Under the pieces are notes generated by a model. It had not been told where the DNA came from, did not search any database, and saw only the letters and a list, made by a program, of their open reading frames with translations. Position numbers and translations under genes: made by a program. DNA of 64,000 nucleotides, from NCBI GenBank assembly GCA_028825045.1, contig JAPKAY010000001.1, positions 62,001-126,000 of the forward strand, written 5' to 3'. The stretch comes from Halioglobus sp. Its GTDB lineage: Bacteria > Pseudomonadota > Gammaproteobacteria > Pseudomonadales > Halieaceae. The number at the start of each line of letters is the position of its first letter. The stretch's first letter is position 1. Below are positions 51,849-61,539 of this stretch, piece by piece.

Positions 51849-51908
51849 TTAGAGTCCTCATTATGTGGTGTTGATGAATTGCCGTTTTTAGTTAGCTGTG
51901 ATGAGTCA

Positions 51909-52295
51909 TTACTCGTTGGATTTGTCCGGATTGGATTGCGCTTCCATGTCAACGATAAGCGCCACCCAGCGATCTATATCAGAACCATTGGCATTCAGAA
52001 TTTGGAATCCCGCAATCCAGGGGAGGCGATCATCCTTGTTGATGACGCACCAGCGAACTTCTCCGGCCAAGTAGAGCGTGTCGGCGAGGGAAGGCAGGTC
52101 GATGCCAATTTGTAAAATCACCCCGACCGTTAACGGTTCTCCCAGCCTGACCTGGAAGCCCCGGCGGGAGACATTGAATGATTTGCACGTGATCAGCCTA
52201 CCAGGTTCGGGGTCTGCTGCTCGGGATGACAGCAACTCGATAAAAGTCGTACTTTCAACCGGAAGTCGGTGGTGTTTTCTTCTCTGTTCAGGCAT
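51909..52295 (-). CDS. PilZ domain-containing protein
   Basis: RKHHR (RxxxR) and NVSRRG ([D/N]xSxxG) c-di-GMP-binding motifs. Confidence 0.85.
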   Translation of the reverse strand: MPEQRRKHHRLPVESTTFIELLSSRAADPEPGRLITCKSFNVSRRGFQVRLGEPLTVGVILQIGIDLPSLADTLYLAGEVRWCVINKDDRLPWIAGFQILNANGSDIDRWVALIVDMEAQSNPDKSNE

Positions 52296-52312
52296 AGATG
52301 AACTCCACCGCT

Positions 52313-54247
52313 TTATTGATCCAAATTCTTCCGAACCTCGGTAACCTTCTTGCGAAAGTTCGAGCTGGTTTCGAGTATGTCGATCATGCCTCTGTCGATG
52401 AGGTCGAGGAGCTTCAACTTGGTAAGCTGTCGCATCTTGACTCCCTTTCGATTCACAAATATGTAGAAATCTCCTTCGAGATCGTGAGCCGCAAGTTTTG
52501 CCATGAGTGGAGCCTCGCCGTCATGAAAGCCCAACCAGGTCCCCATGGAGAGGTTGATGTGACGTTTTTGTGCGTTGTCAGGGCCTGCGGGCTGGCTCTC
52601 GCCGGAAATGACACCGCCTTGCGAGTTAGAGAGCGGAGCAGATTCTTTTTCGGCGGCAGACGCCTGTTCTGACGAAAAGCCTATCTCGGCCGCTTCGTCT
52701 AATGGCAGGGCAACGGGTGAGTTGTCTTCGGCTTGCTTGGGTAAATAACCACCCTGCTTTTTAATTTCTTCAGCCTGATCAATGAGGGATCTCCCACGGG
52801 GTATTGAGGGAGGTTCAACTTCCGGAGGGTCTTCGTTTTGAGCCACCGGTTCGTCTTCCTCACCGGGGGACCCACCAACTGGATTGGGAGCGGCGTCAGA
52901 ATCTGGCTTACGCCTATGCTGAGATTTCGATTCGCGTTCAGTAACCCCCTCAATATTGACTAGCGCGTCCAGCAGTGCCGTTGATTCGATGCCGACTGCA
53001 CTAGCCAGACAAAGACTGAAACTACCTCCGCTGTATAAGGGGCGGGCCTTCTTCTTCTCGATCAACTCGACAAACTGAGCAAAACTGAGCTGGAGAACTT
53101 TAATTCCCGCCATGTTGGTAAAAAACAATTGTTGGGAATGCTCTACCTTGAGTGCCAATTGCGCGCGTAAAACCCCCTCGTCGCCGTTATTCACGTTGAA
53201 CCACTGACCTTTGTGCCATTGTTGCATTGTACTAAAGTGCTGCAACTCTTCGGCCTTGGCGTTTTTGTCATCTGCCACTATCGGTTCAATTTGGCCGAGT
53301 TCCAGAGGTTGTCCTCGCAGGATACGTAAATGGGCGAACTCAACCAGTCCTATCGCCTCGTTCACCGCTTCGGTATCGTGGTGCAAGCTAAGTAGCCAGC
53401 GGCGCATTTCTTTTGGTAGTTGTGTGACTGCTTCGAAAATGTGCTGGCGGCGAGATTCTTCGGCACCTTCCAGACTTTTCAGTGAGTCCAGCAGCGCCTC
53501 TGTCGTAGCGGACATCTTTTCCCATTGCTCGGAATCTACGCCGAACTTCAACAACAGCAACTGTGCACTGCTGTACCATGGCCCTTTCAGGAATTCACCA
53601 ATATCTTCCGGGATGGGATATGCGTCCAGTGCGGTGTTTATCATGCGCGCCGCTTCATTTTTGGCGGCGGCAGTTTTGACTTTACCCAATTCAGTTTCGA
53701 CGACTCGTTGCACCATACGTTGAGAGCGTGACTGATCTCGCTCTGCCGATACGGAAAATTCTGTACAGATGCTGGCGAGATCTGACGATTGGTTTTCAAA
53801 CCACTCCAGGGACCGATCAATGGCCGTTGTGATCTGCCGTTGTCGCATGGTGCCCACTCTGTCCAGGCGCGATTGCCAGCCGATAGCACTATCCTGGATT
53901 TTGTCGAGCAACTGGTGAAGTGGGTGGGCGCCGGGCTGTAAAAAATACGGGTCAAGGATCGCCAGTGATGCCGCCAGTGGTACCAGACGACGAATGTCGT
54001 CAGCCAGAGGCTCCTCCAATGGGAACGCCTTCTCCCAGAGTGCGAGCGCATTGCCCAACCATTCCAAGGTGGCGGCATGTTCCCGGGAAGGCGCTGCCGG
54101 GTCACCGATGAGTTCTGTCTGCTTTACCACAGCGTCCAATGGCGAAAGGGTGCGGTGGTCCCCTGTTTTCACATATTCGAGTAGCTCCTCCACTTGCATG
54201 GCCGTGGCGTTACTATCGCTACTTTCTGGAATGGCATAACGATCCAT
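52313..54247 (-). CDS. DUF1631 family protein
   Basis: YPIPEDIGEFLKGPWYSSAQLLLLKFG...; two C-terminal GxWlxfxdGe modules. ATG at 54247 avoids the overlap with the 54298-54501 gene. Confidence 0.75.
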   Translation of the reverse strand: MDRYAIPESSDSNATAMQVEELLEYVKTGDHRTLSPLDAVVKQTELIGDPAAPSREHAATLEWLGNALALWEKAFPLEEPLADDIRRLVPLAASLAILDPYFLQPGAHPLHQLLDKIQDSAIGWQSRLDRVGTMRQRQITTAIDRSLEWFENQSSDLASICTEFSVSAERDQSRSQRMVQRVVETELGKVKTAAAKNEAARMINTALDAYPIPEDIGEFLKGPWYSSAQLLLLKFGVDSEQWEKMSATTEALLDSLKSLEGAEESRRQHIFEAVTQLPKEMRRWLLSLHHDTEAVNEAIGLVEFAHLRILRGQPLELGQIEPIVADDKNAKAEELQHFSTMQQWHKGQWFNVNNGDEGVLRAQLALKVEHSQQLFFTNMAGIKVLQLSFAQFVELIEKKKARPLYSGGSFSLCLASAVGIESTALLDALVNIEGVTERESKSQHRRKPDSDAAPNPVGGSPGEEDEPVAQNEDPPEVEPPSIPRGRSLIDQAEEIKKQGGYLPKQAEDNSPVALPLDEAAEIGFSSEQASAAEKESAPLSNSQGGVISGESQPAGPDNAQKRHINLSMGTWLGFHDGEAPLMAKLAAHDLEGDFYIFVNRKGVKMRQLTKLKLLDLIDRGMIDILETSSNFRKKVTEVRKNLDQ

Positions 54248-54297
54248 CACTAACTCGCGCAGTGAGCACGGAAACGGAAGATGTTCGGCTCCTAGTT

Positions 54298-54501
54298 TCA
54301 GCGGATTAACTTCTCTATTATCAGTAGGATCAGAGATGCCCACACTAGCACCAGAAGGGCCAGACGCCATTTTGTCGGCTGCGGTTTCTCGTTAAGGTTC
54401 TGAGAGTATTTTTCGAGGTAATGAGAGCCGCAGGCCGGACACTCCCCGAGTTGTCCAGCCTTTCTCCCGCGGTAGCTGCAATCTTTGCAGTGATAGGCCA
54501 T
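54298..54501 (-). CDS. Small zinc-ribbon protein with C-terminal transmembrane helix
   Basis: MAYHCKDCSYRGRKAGQLGECPACGSHYLEKYSQ...(two CxxC), then WRLALLVLVWASLILLIIEKLIR. Confidence 0.75.
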   Translation of the reverse strand: MAYHCKDCSYRGRKAGQLGECPACGSHYLEKYSQNLNEKPQPTKWRLALLVLVWASLILLIIEKLIR

Positions 54502-54506
54502 GGGAA

Positions 54507-55928
54507 TTATCGGGTGCTCTTCAAAAGTTGGTCGACAATGCGTTCGAGTTGCTTGAGGTTATTGCACTCAGAACTAAAATGACAGGCGCTTTGGTAGCGT
54601 TTCATCTCTGAATCTCCGCTTCCCCATGACCTGCGCGATTCCGGATTGAGCCAGATCACCTGCCTCGATCGCTGGTAGATGCTTTGCAAGATCTCCAGCT
54701 TGGGATCACCATGATTGTTGCGGGCGTCCCCCAGAATGATGACCGTGGTATTGCTGTTGATATCGTCCATGGCCAATTTGGCGAAATCGAGTAGGCTATT
54801 TCCGTAATCGGTGGCGCCACCGTACTTCCAATTGACCAGCTCTATGGCTTTTTCGACGGGATAGTCATTAAAATAGTCGCTAACTTCACCCAAATGGCTG
54901 GAAAACGCAAAACTACGCACTTTGGGGAGGACGTCCTGCACGCTGTAGAGGAAAAGTAGCAAAAATTTGGCATACGCGGCAACTGAGCCGCTGACATCGC
55001 ACACCGCCAGGATCTGGGGCTTGTCTTTGCGTACCTGCCGCCAGTAGGTGTTGAACATGATGCCGTCGTTGGGAATACCCTTGCGCAGAGTTTTCGCCAT
55101 ATTCAGCTGTCCCCGCTTCAGCAATTTGCGTTTACGTGAATGACGACTCGCCAGTTTTTTTGCCATTTTCCGGATTAACGCCTGCACTTTGTGCATGTAA
55201 ACGTGTTCAATATTGTTGAGCCTGGTTTTACTCAGAATATCATCCATGAACTGCTGCGTTTTACCCTCAGCCTGAATCAGGTATTCGCGCTCCACATGGT
55301 CCCGAACCTGCTCCCGCAATATATCCCGATATCGTTGCAGGATGGGGAGCGCCGGACTGTCGGCTTGTTCCAGTTCAATGACGGCTTTGCGAATATGCTC
55401 CTCTCCGAGTGCGTCGAGTATACGTCGCGTAAACTGGCCTTTCTGAGTGAACATCTGAATGTTTTGCAAGCCCACCTGCTCAGACGCCTGGTTCATCGCC
55501 AGGGTTAAATCATTGCGGTCGTTACTGATGAGGCTCTGCATTAAGGGCGTTTGTAACAGCGCCTCCAGCATTGGGTTGTCTTGGGCTGACTGTTCCAATG
55601 CCGAAACTTGTGCGTCTGCGAAGTCAGTAGCCTCTTGAGCATCGTCATCAACAGCGGCTGAGGAGGGTTCCTTTTCCTGTTCGTCGTGCGTCTCCACGTT
55701 AGCAAAATCGGCCAGCTTCTGTTGAAAGAACTGATCAAAGCATTGCAGGAAAATGACTTCTTCTTCGGGTGTTTTGGCCAGCGTCATCGCCAGCCCGTCG
55801 CGCAGGAGACTGCGATCCGAATATCCTAATGATGCGGCCACTTCCACCGCATCCAGCGATTCTGCAGGTGAAACCCGGATGTCGTGAGTACGTAAGACCT
55901 GAACAAAGTTGACAAGATTGGATTGCAT
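54507..55928 (-). CDS. VWA domain-containing protein (CoxE-like)
   Basis: MIDAS-type CDVSGSVAAYAKFLLLFLYS; YGGATDYGNSLLDFA; VIILGDARNNHGDPKLEIL; adjacent to MoxR. Confidence 0.9.
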   Translation of the reverse strand: MQSNLVNFVQVLRTHDIRVSPAESLDAVEVAASLGYSDRSLLRDGLAMTLAKTPEEEVIFLQCFDQFFQQKLADFANVETHDEQEKEPSSAAVDDDAQEATDFADAQVSALEQSAQDNPMLEALLQTPLMQSLISNDRNDLTLAMNQASEQVGLQNIQMFTQKGQFTRRILDALGEEHIRKAVIELEQADSPALPILQRYRDILREQVRDHVEREYLIQAEGKTQQFMDDILSKTRLNNIEHVYMHKVQALIRKMAKKLASRHSRKRKLLKRGQLNMAKTLRKGIPNDGIMFNTYWRQVRKDKPQILAVCDVSGSVAAYAKFLLLFLYSVQDVLPKVRSFAFSSHLGEVSDYFNDYPVEKAIELVNWKYGGATDYGNSLLDFAKLAMDDINSNTTVIILGDARNNHGDPKLEILQSIYQRSRQVIWLNPESRRSWGSGDSEMKRYQSACHFSSECNNLKQLERIVDQLLKSTR

Positions 55929-55959
55929 AGAGTCGAGCTCCCCGCGCCTGTCTAGCGCC

Positions 55960-56913
55960 TCAAGCGCTCTGTCCGTCGGCAGCGCTGCTTTGAATCAGGT
56001 TGCGCACTTCTGCCTCCGTGGTGTCGATATCGTCTTCATACTTTAACAGCACATTGAGCGTACTGCGCACCAGCTCCTCGTCTAGCTTGTCAGCATGCAT
56101 TAGCAGCAGGCTGCGTGCCCAATCGATGGTTTCGGATATGGCAGGGATTTTTTTCAGGTCTAGTTGGCGCAGGGAATGCACAAACTCCACCAGCTGGTGA
56201 CGCAATTGTTCGTCCACGTCTGGAACCCTGCTGCGAATAATGCGCTCTTCCAATTCAACGGTCGGAAATGGGATATACAGGTGCAGGCAGCGTCGCTTGA
56301 GGGCATCGGATATTTCGCGCGTATTATTGCTGGTTAAAAAAACCATCGGTGTCGTGCGAGCCTTCACCGTGCCGATTTCGGGTATGGATATCTGGTAATC
56401 CGAGAGAATCTCCAGCAGTAGAGACTCAAACTCATAATCAGCTTTGTCGACTTCGTCGATCAGCAGTATGGCGCCTTTTTCCTGTTGCATGGCTTTGAGC
56501 AACGGCCGGGGTTCCAGAAACTCCTCCGAGTAGAAAATGTCTCCAAACTGATGCAGTCGCTCGACGGACTCTGCCAGCCCGGTGGCACCTTGCAGCAAAT
56601 CTCCCAGTTTTTCTTTGAGGACCTGCGTATATAGAAGCTGTTTACCGTATTTCCATTCATACAGTGCCTTCGCTTCGTCCAGGCCCTCGTAACATTGGAG
56701 ACGAATCAGCGGAGTCTCCAGCAGTACGGCCGTCGTTTTGGCGAGCTCAGTTTTGCCTACACCAGGAGGGCCTTCTACCAGCACAGGTTTGCGTAACTGA
56801 AAGGACAAAAATACGGCTGTGGCTATTTTGCGACTACAGATATAACCGTGGGATTCAAAACCCTTCTCGATGTGCTCGACAGAAGCGAGCTGGGGAAAAT
56901 CTTGTGTGTGCAC
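55960..56913 (-). CDS. MoxR family AAA+ ATPase
   Basis: VLVEGPPGVGKTELAKT; LLIDEVDKADYEFESLLLEILSDYQISIPE; TSNNTREISDALKRRCLHLYI. Confidence 0.93.
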   Translation of the reverse strand: MHTQDFPQLASVEHIEKGFESHGYICSRKIATAVFLSFQLRKPVLVEGPPGVGKTELAKTTAVLLETPLIRLQCYEGLDEAKALYEWKYGKQLLYTQVLKEKLGDLLQGATGLAESVERLHQFGDIFYSEEFLEPRPLLKAMQQEKGAILLIDEVDKADYEFESLLLEILSDYQISIPEIGTVKARTTPMVFLTSNNTREISDALKRRCLHLYIPFPTVELEERIIRSRVPDVDEQLRHQLVEFVHSLRQLDLKKIPAISETIDWARSLLLMHADKLDEELVRSTLNVLLKYEDDIDTTEAEVRNLIQSSAADGQSA

Positions 56914-56972
56914 GGGCTTACCTCGATACTGAAGTTGCTATTGTACGCGATAAGACTCTGGAGGAAATATAG

Positions 56973-57980
56973 CTATCCGCCGGTTGTGTTCATGAACCGA
57001 ACAATATCAGGTGCCTCGTTGAGGTCGAAATGGTGGCGTTCTGGCTTCATGGACATGGCGTCGACTATGCGGTGTTTAAGCATAAAGGGCGTGTAATTTG
57101 GGTCGCGCAGGACGGCGCGTAAATCCACGGAGTGTTCGTTTCCCAGGCACAGGAGCAAGCGGCCCTCCGCAGTAACCCTAACCCGATTGCAAAGGTGGCA
57201 AAAATTGTGGCTGTGAGGCGAAATGAAGCCAACTCGTGGAGATCCTTCGCCAGTACAAAAGTAGCGTGCGGGACCAGCGTGACCGTTTGGGTCACCAAGT
57301 GGCTTAAGCATGTACTTTTGGGAAATTCGGTCACGCAGTTCCTCACTGCTACAAAAACTGAGTGCGCGGTCATGCTCGTCAATCAGTCCCAGCGGCATTT
57401 CTTCAATAAAGGCGATGTCGACGCCGCGCTGCTGGGCAAAATCTACCAGTTCTAGTACTTCATCTTCGTTGCGACCCTTGAGGATTACCGTATTGATTCG
57501 TATTTGCTCGAAGTCCGCTGCGATGGCCGTGTCGATGCCTGCTAGGACCTGATCCAGATTACCGTGCCGTGTGAGCTGACGAAATTTACGCGGATTTAAG
57601 CTATCGAGACTGATGTTTATACGCTTAACCCCAAATTGGCGCAGCGTGCCGGCCAGGCGATGCAGTTGGGAGCCGTTGGTGGTAATCACAAGCTGGTCAA
57701 GCCCCGGGATTTTCCCCAGCGGCTCAATCAGCGCCAGAATGTTGTTCCGGATGAGGGGTTCACCGCCGGTGAGTCGGATCTTGCGGACTCCCAGCTCAAC
57801 AAAAGCGCGAGCTACCTCATGTATCTCCTCTAATGTGAGGATATGTTTTTGGGGGATGAACGTCATCTCCTCGGCCATGCAGTAGACGCAGCGAAAATCG
57901 CAGCGATCTGTCACGGACAGGCGAACGTAATCTACGCGGCGTTGAAAGCGGTCGATCAGTGTTTTGGGGAGTTCATTCAT
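56973..57980 (-). CDS. moaA: GTP 3',8-cyclase MoaA
   Basis: VDYVRLSVTDRCDFRCVYCMAEE (CxxxCxxC); LTGGEPLIR; second Fe-S cluster CHLCNRVRVTAEGRLLLCLG. Confidence 0.95.
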   Translation of the reverse strand: MNELPKTLIDRFQRRVDYVRLSVTDRCDFRCVYCMAEEMTFIPQKHILTLEEIHEVARAFVELGVRKIRLTGGEPLIRNNILALIEPLGKIPGLDQLVITTNGSQLHRLAGTLRQFGVKRINISLDSLNPRKFRQLTRHGNLDQVLAGIDTAIAADFEQIRINTVILKGRNEDEVLELVDFAQQRGVDIAFIEEMPLGLIDEHDRALSFCSSEELRDRISQKYMLKPLGDPNGHAGPARYFCTGEGSPRVGFISPHSHNFCHLCNRVRVTAEGRLLLCLGNEHSVDLRAVLRDPNYTPFMLKHRIVDAMSMKPERHHFDLNEAPDIVRFMNTTGG

Positions 57981-58088
57981 GATAGCGCGCAGTCTAGCGC
58001 TTCGAGGGGCGCTTCTCCAGTGGAGGGTTTACACAGACTGTGGACTGGGACAGGATAGGATAGAAATTGCAATGTTGGGGGTAGGTGC

Positions 58089-59468
58089 TTGTCAGTAGTG
58101 GGAAAGTGGGCTCTGTGGATGGGCCCGGTGTTAGGTGCTGTCACGGCTGGGGCAAGCATGGAGTATGGCTATGGTTCCGATATTGCGACGGTGGGATTCG
58201 TCGCGGTTGTCTGTGTTTTGTGGTGGGTGTTCGAACCCGTTCCAATCCCGGTTACTTCACTCCTTCCATTGGCGATATTGCCTCTATTTGGAGTGCTGAG
58301 CCCCGCTGAGGTGGGTCAGGCCTATGGATCGCCCTTAATACTGCTCCTTTTGGGTGGTTTCCTGTTGTCCAAGGCGATGGAGCACTCGGGTGCACATCGC
58401 CGCATTGCCTTGGGTATGGTTGGGATCTTCGGTGCAAGCAGTGGTCGCAGGCTCGTGATGGGGTTTATGGCCGCTGCGGCAGTGCTCAGTATGTGGATTT
58501 CTAACTCCGCCACAACGTTGATGTTGTTGCCAGTTGCTCTGGCGGTACTTGAGGCGGTCCCGGATCGGGCGAAATATGGGCCCCCATTGTTGCTGGGCAT
58601 TGCGTATGCGGCCAGTATCGGTGGCTTGGGCACGCCCATTGGCACCCCTCCGAACCTGATTTTTATGCAGGTTTATGAAGAAACCACGGGTCTTACTATC
58701 AGTTTTTCCCAGTGGATGAGCTGGGCTCTCCCCGTCGTAGTGATCCTGGTTCCGGTAATGGCCCTGATATTGACTCGCAATCTGGGTGGGGCGCTGACCC
58801 TGCAATTGCCTCAAGTGGGCGCTTGGCGAACAGAAGAGCGTCGGGTAATGGTGGTATTTGGATTGACTGCGCTGGCCTGGATTACCCGCAGCGAACCTTT
58901 CGGTGGCTGGAAAGGGTGGTTGGATCTGCCCCAGGCCAATGACGCCTCGGTAGCACTGCTGGCGGTGGTGATCTTGTTTCTGGTGCCCAACGGCAAGGGT
59001 GAGCGGCTATTGAACTGGGAGCGCGCAACGACCATTCCCTGGGGTGTTTTGTTGCTATTTTCCGGCGGTATTTGTCTGGCCAAGGGGTTTGTCAGCTCAG
59101 GTATCAGCGAGCTGATGGGTCTATGGTTGGCGGGAATGACCAGCATTCCGACTTATGCACTGATTGCACTGATTTGCGTGGTGGTAACGCTGATGACGGA
59201 AACCACATCCAATACCGCTAGCACTGCACTGCTTATGCCGGTTTTGGCAGCTGGTGCGTTGGCGGCCGGCATTTCACCGGAAATTATTATGGTTCCGGCC
59301 GCGATGAGCGCCAGTTGTGCCTTTATGCTGCCGGTCGCTACCGGACCGAATTCCGTGGTGTTCAGTAGTGGATTGATTACAACCTCCCGCATGGTGCGGG
59401 AGGGGTTTTTAATCAATATTATAGGAATCACTGTTATTAGTAGCGTGTGCTACCTGCTGCTCTCATGA
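58089..59468 (+). CDS. SLC13 family (DASS) permease
   Basis: Multi-TM; MWISNSATTLMLLPVALA; SIGGLGTPIGTPPNLIFM; ETTSNTASTALLMPVLAA. TTG start or the GTG just after. Confidence 0.9.
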   Translation: MSVVGKWALWMGPVLGAVTAGASMEYGYGSDIATVGFVAVVCVLWWVFEPVPIPVTSLLPLAILPLFGVLSPAEVGQAYGSPLILLLLGGFLLSKAMEHSGAHRRIALGMVGIFGASSGRRLVMGFMAAAAVLSMWISNSATTLMLLPVALAVLEAVPDRAKYGPPLLLGIAYAASIGGLGTPIGTPPNLIFMQVYEETTGLTISFSQWMSWALPVVVILVPVMALILTRNLGGALTLQLPQVGAWRTEERRVMVVFGLTALAWITRSEPFGGWKGWLDLPQANDASVALLAVVILFLVPNGKGERLLNWERATTIPWGVLLLFSGGICLAKGFVSSGISELMGLWLAGMTSIPTYALIALICVVVTLMTETTSNTASTALLMPVLAAGALAAGISPEIIMVPAAMSASCAFMLPVATGPNSVVFSSGLITTSRMVREGFLINIIGITVISSVCYLLLS

Positions 59469-59495
59469 GCCAGCCAACAGGAGGCTATCTAAAAT

Positions 59496-59975
59496 CTATA
59501 GCAGCGCCATCATTGTTTCGGCCGAGCTCACATCAACGCCCGGGCCATCTTCTACATTCAGATGGGTAACCTTGCCATCCTCGACAATCATAGCAAAACG
59601 TTGGCTGCGGGTACCAAGACCAAATCCACTGCCGTCCATTTCCAGGCCCAGCGCTGCGGTAAGGTCCCCGTTGCCATCGGCCAGCATCAACAGTGCTTCA
59701 GCGTTCTGGGCTTCGCCCCAGGCGCCCATGACAAACGCATCGTTTACCGATACGCACACGATGGTATCCACGCCTTTGGCCTTGATTTTGTCCGCGTTAA
59801 CCACGTAGCCAGGAAGGTGCGTGATGCTACACCCCGGGGTGAAGGCACCCGGTACGGCGAACAGTACGACTTTTTTGCCAGTGAAAATGTCAGCCGTGGT
59901 GATTTCAGTGGGACCCTTATCACCCATAGTATTGAGTGTGCACGCGGGAATTTTGTCGCCAGTCTTTATGGTCAT
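59496..59975 (-). CDS. Peroxiredoxin (Prx5/AhpE-like)
   Basis: VVLFAVPGAFTPGCSITHLPGYV; MTIKTGDKIP start at 59975. Confidence 0.93.
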   Translation of the reverse strand: MTIKTGDKIPACTLNTMGDKGPTEITTADIFTGKKVVLFAVPGAFTPGCSITHLPGYVVNADKIKAKGVDTIVCVSVNDAFVMGAWGEAQNAEALLMLADGNGDLTAALGLEMDGSGFGLGTRSQRFAMIVEDGKVTHLNVEDGPGVDVSSAETMMALL

Positions 59976-60026
59976 GTAAAGCTCCTTGAAATAGATATTG
60001 TGCAAAGTGAATCGGGATAATAGCAG

Positions 60027-60674
60027 ATGACAGAGCAAACGCACTGTTCGTTGTGCGCCAGTCTGGAAGTTTCCGATTACTTCAAGGATCAGCGTCGATC
60101 TTATGTCCAATGCAGTAGATGCGACCTGGTGTTCGTGCCACCTCAGGAATATGTGACACGTGAGGCCGAGAAAGCCGAGTACGACCTTCATCAAAATAAC
60201 ATCGATGACGAAGGTTACCGTGGCTTTCTGTCCCGCTTGATGCAGCCACTTCTTGAGCGTCTCTCACCGGGCGCCAGTGGTCTGGATTTTGGCTGTGGTC
60301 CGGGGCCGGCGCTGGCCCACATGTTACGCGAGGCGGGTTTCGAAATGGCGGTGTACGACAGCTTCTTCGCCTGTGACGATGCGGCACTGACGGTGAGTTA
60401 TGACTTTATTTGTGCGACAGAGGTGGTAGAACACTTGCATCGTCCAGGTGTGGAACTGGAGCGCCTCTGGTCATTGATTACTGACGGTGGATGGTTGGCC
60501 ATCATGACCAAATTGGTGAGCAATCAGGCTGCGTTCGCGCACTGGCACTACAAAAACGATCCAACACACGTGTGTTTTTTCAGTCGCAATACATGGCGCT
60601 GGTGGGCACAACAACAGGGTGCAACCCTGGAGATTGTCGGGGCAGATGTCATACTTTTGCGGCGAAATTACTAG
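60027..60674 (+). CDS. Class I SAM-dependent methyltransferase with N-terminal zinc-binding CxxC pairs
   Basis: CSLC...CSRC; GLDFGCGPGPAL; DFICATEVVEHLHRP. Confidence 0.88.
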   Translation: MTEQTHCSLCASLEVSDYFKDQRRSYVQCSRCDLVFVPPQEYVTREAEKAEYDLHQNNIDDEGYRGFLSRLMQPLLERLSPGASGLDFGCGPGPALAHMLREAGFEMAVYDSFFACDDAALTVSYDFICATEVVEHLHRPGVELERLWSLITDGGWLAIMTKLVSNQAAFAHWHYKNDPTHVCFFSRNTWRWWAQQQGATLEIVGADVILLRRNY

Positions 60675-60870
60675 TTAAGGTACGTTTGGGCGCGAGCCAT
60701 CATGGATAGTTTTAGGGAGCGTTTGCAAAGCCGATTCGAACTCCGAGTGCTGCAAGCTGGTCAAAGACGCTTGGATCGGTGTTTTAAGCGAGTCTGAGAC
60801 ACCTATGGGTTTTACCGGTCATGTGGTTTTCGGCGAAAGGCGTTCTGGGTACCGGCCTCTCAGGCAGGCA

Positions 60871-61527
60871 CTAGTCAGAGTCTGTCAACATATTGGCGTA
60901 GATCGATTCACAGCTGTGGTAGAAACTCAGCTCATCGTCTCCCAGGTAGGGCGCAACCATCGTCAGTAGTTGTAACACTCCCTGATGAATCGTTACTTGG
61001 GGCTGTCGTTTGTCATGCAACAGATCTTCGTAACTGAACCAGAATGTCAGATTTACCGTCATGTTGTCGGCCAAGCCCAGTAACTGTTGATCCTTCGCGT
61101 CAATGACTTCCTGTTGTACAAGGGTTTGGCATATTGCATAGAGCGCTGAACGTTTGAGTTTTATCAAACGTTTGAATCCGCGCTTTACATCGGGATAGCG
61201 CTGCAGGATATTGGAAAGATTGTGGTACAGGAATCGATATTGGTACATCTCCTCCATTACCACGTAGAGATAGTACCAATTGTCTTCCGTACTGCCTCGG
61301 TCGGCACTCAGAGGCTGTTCAATAGGTGCCGTGAGGGTGACGCTGAGCGCGTGTTCATACTGCAGGAACAGTTCGGCAATGATCTGATCTTTGCCTTTGA
61401 AATGGTAGTAGAGATTACCGGGACTAATGTCCATCTCATTGGCGATATCAATCGTTGTGGTATTCGCCTCTCCCTCCTCATTGAATAACGCCAGGCTGGT
61501 GTGGAGAATGCGGTCCCTTGTTTTCAT
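60871..61527 (-). CDS. TetR/AcrR family transcriptional regulator
   Basis: MKTRDRILHTSLALFNEEGEANTTTIDIANEMDISPGNLYYHFKGKDQIIAELF. Confidence 0.92.
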   Translation of the reverse strand: MKTRDRILHTSLALFNEEGEANTTTIDIANEMDISPGNLYYHFKGKDQIIAELFLQYEHALSVTLTAPIEQPLSADRGSTEDNWYYLYVVMEEMYQYRFLYHNLSNILQRYPDVKRGFKRLIKLKRSALYAICQTLVQQEVIDAKDQQLLGLADNMTVNLTFWFSYEDLLHDKRQPQVTIHQGVLQLLTMVAPYLGDDELSFYHSCESIYANMLTDSD

Positions 61528-61539
61528 GGGGTGAGGGGG

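Noticed and set aside
56973-57980. moaA next to MoxR/CoxE-like genes as a CO dehydrogenase (cox) maturation cluster
   Set aside because: No coxMSL structural genes are visible here; adjacency alone is insufficient.
60702-60797. 31-aa ORF MDSFRERLQSRFELRVLQAGQRRLDRCFKRV between the methyltransferase and TetR genes
   Set aside because: No RBS seen and too short to separate from chance; kept only as a note.
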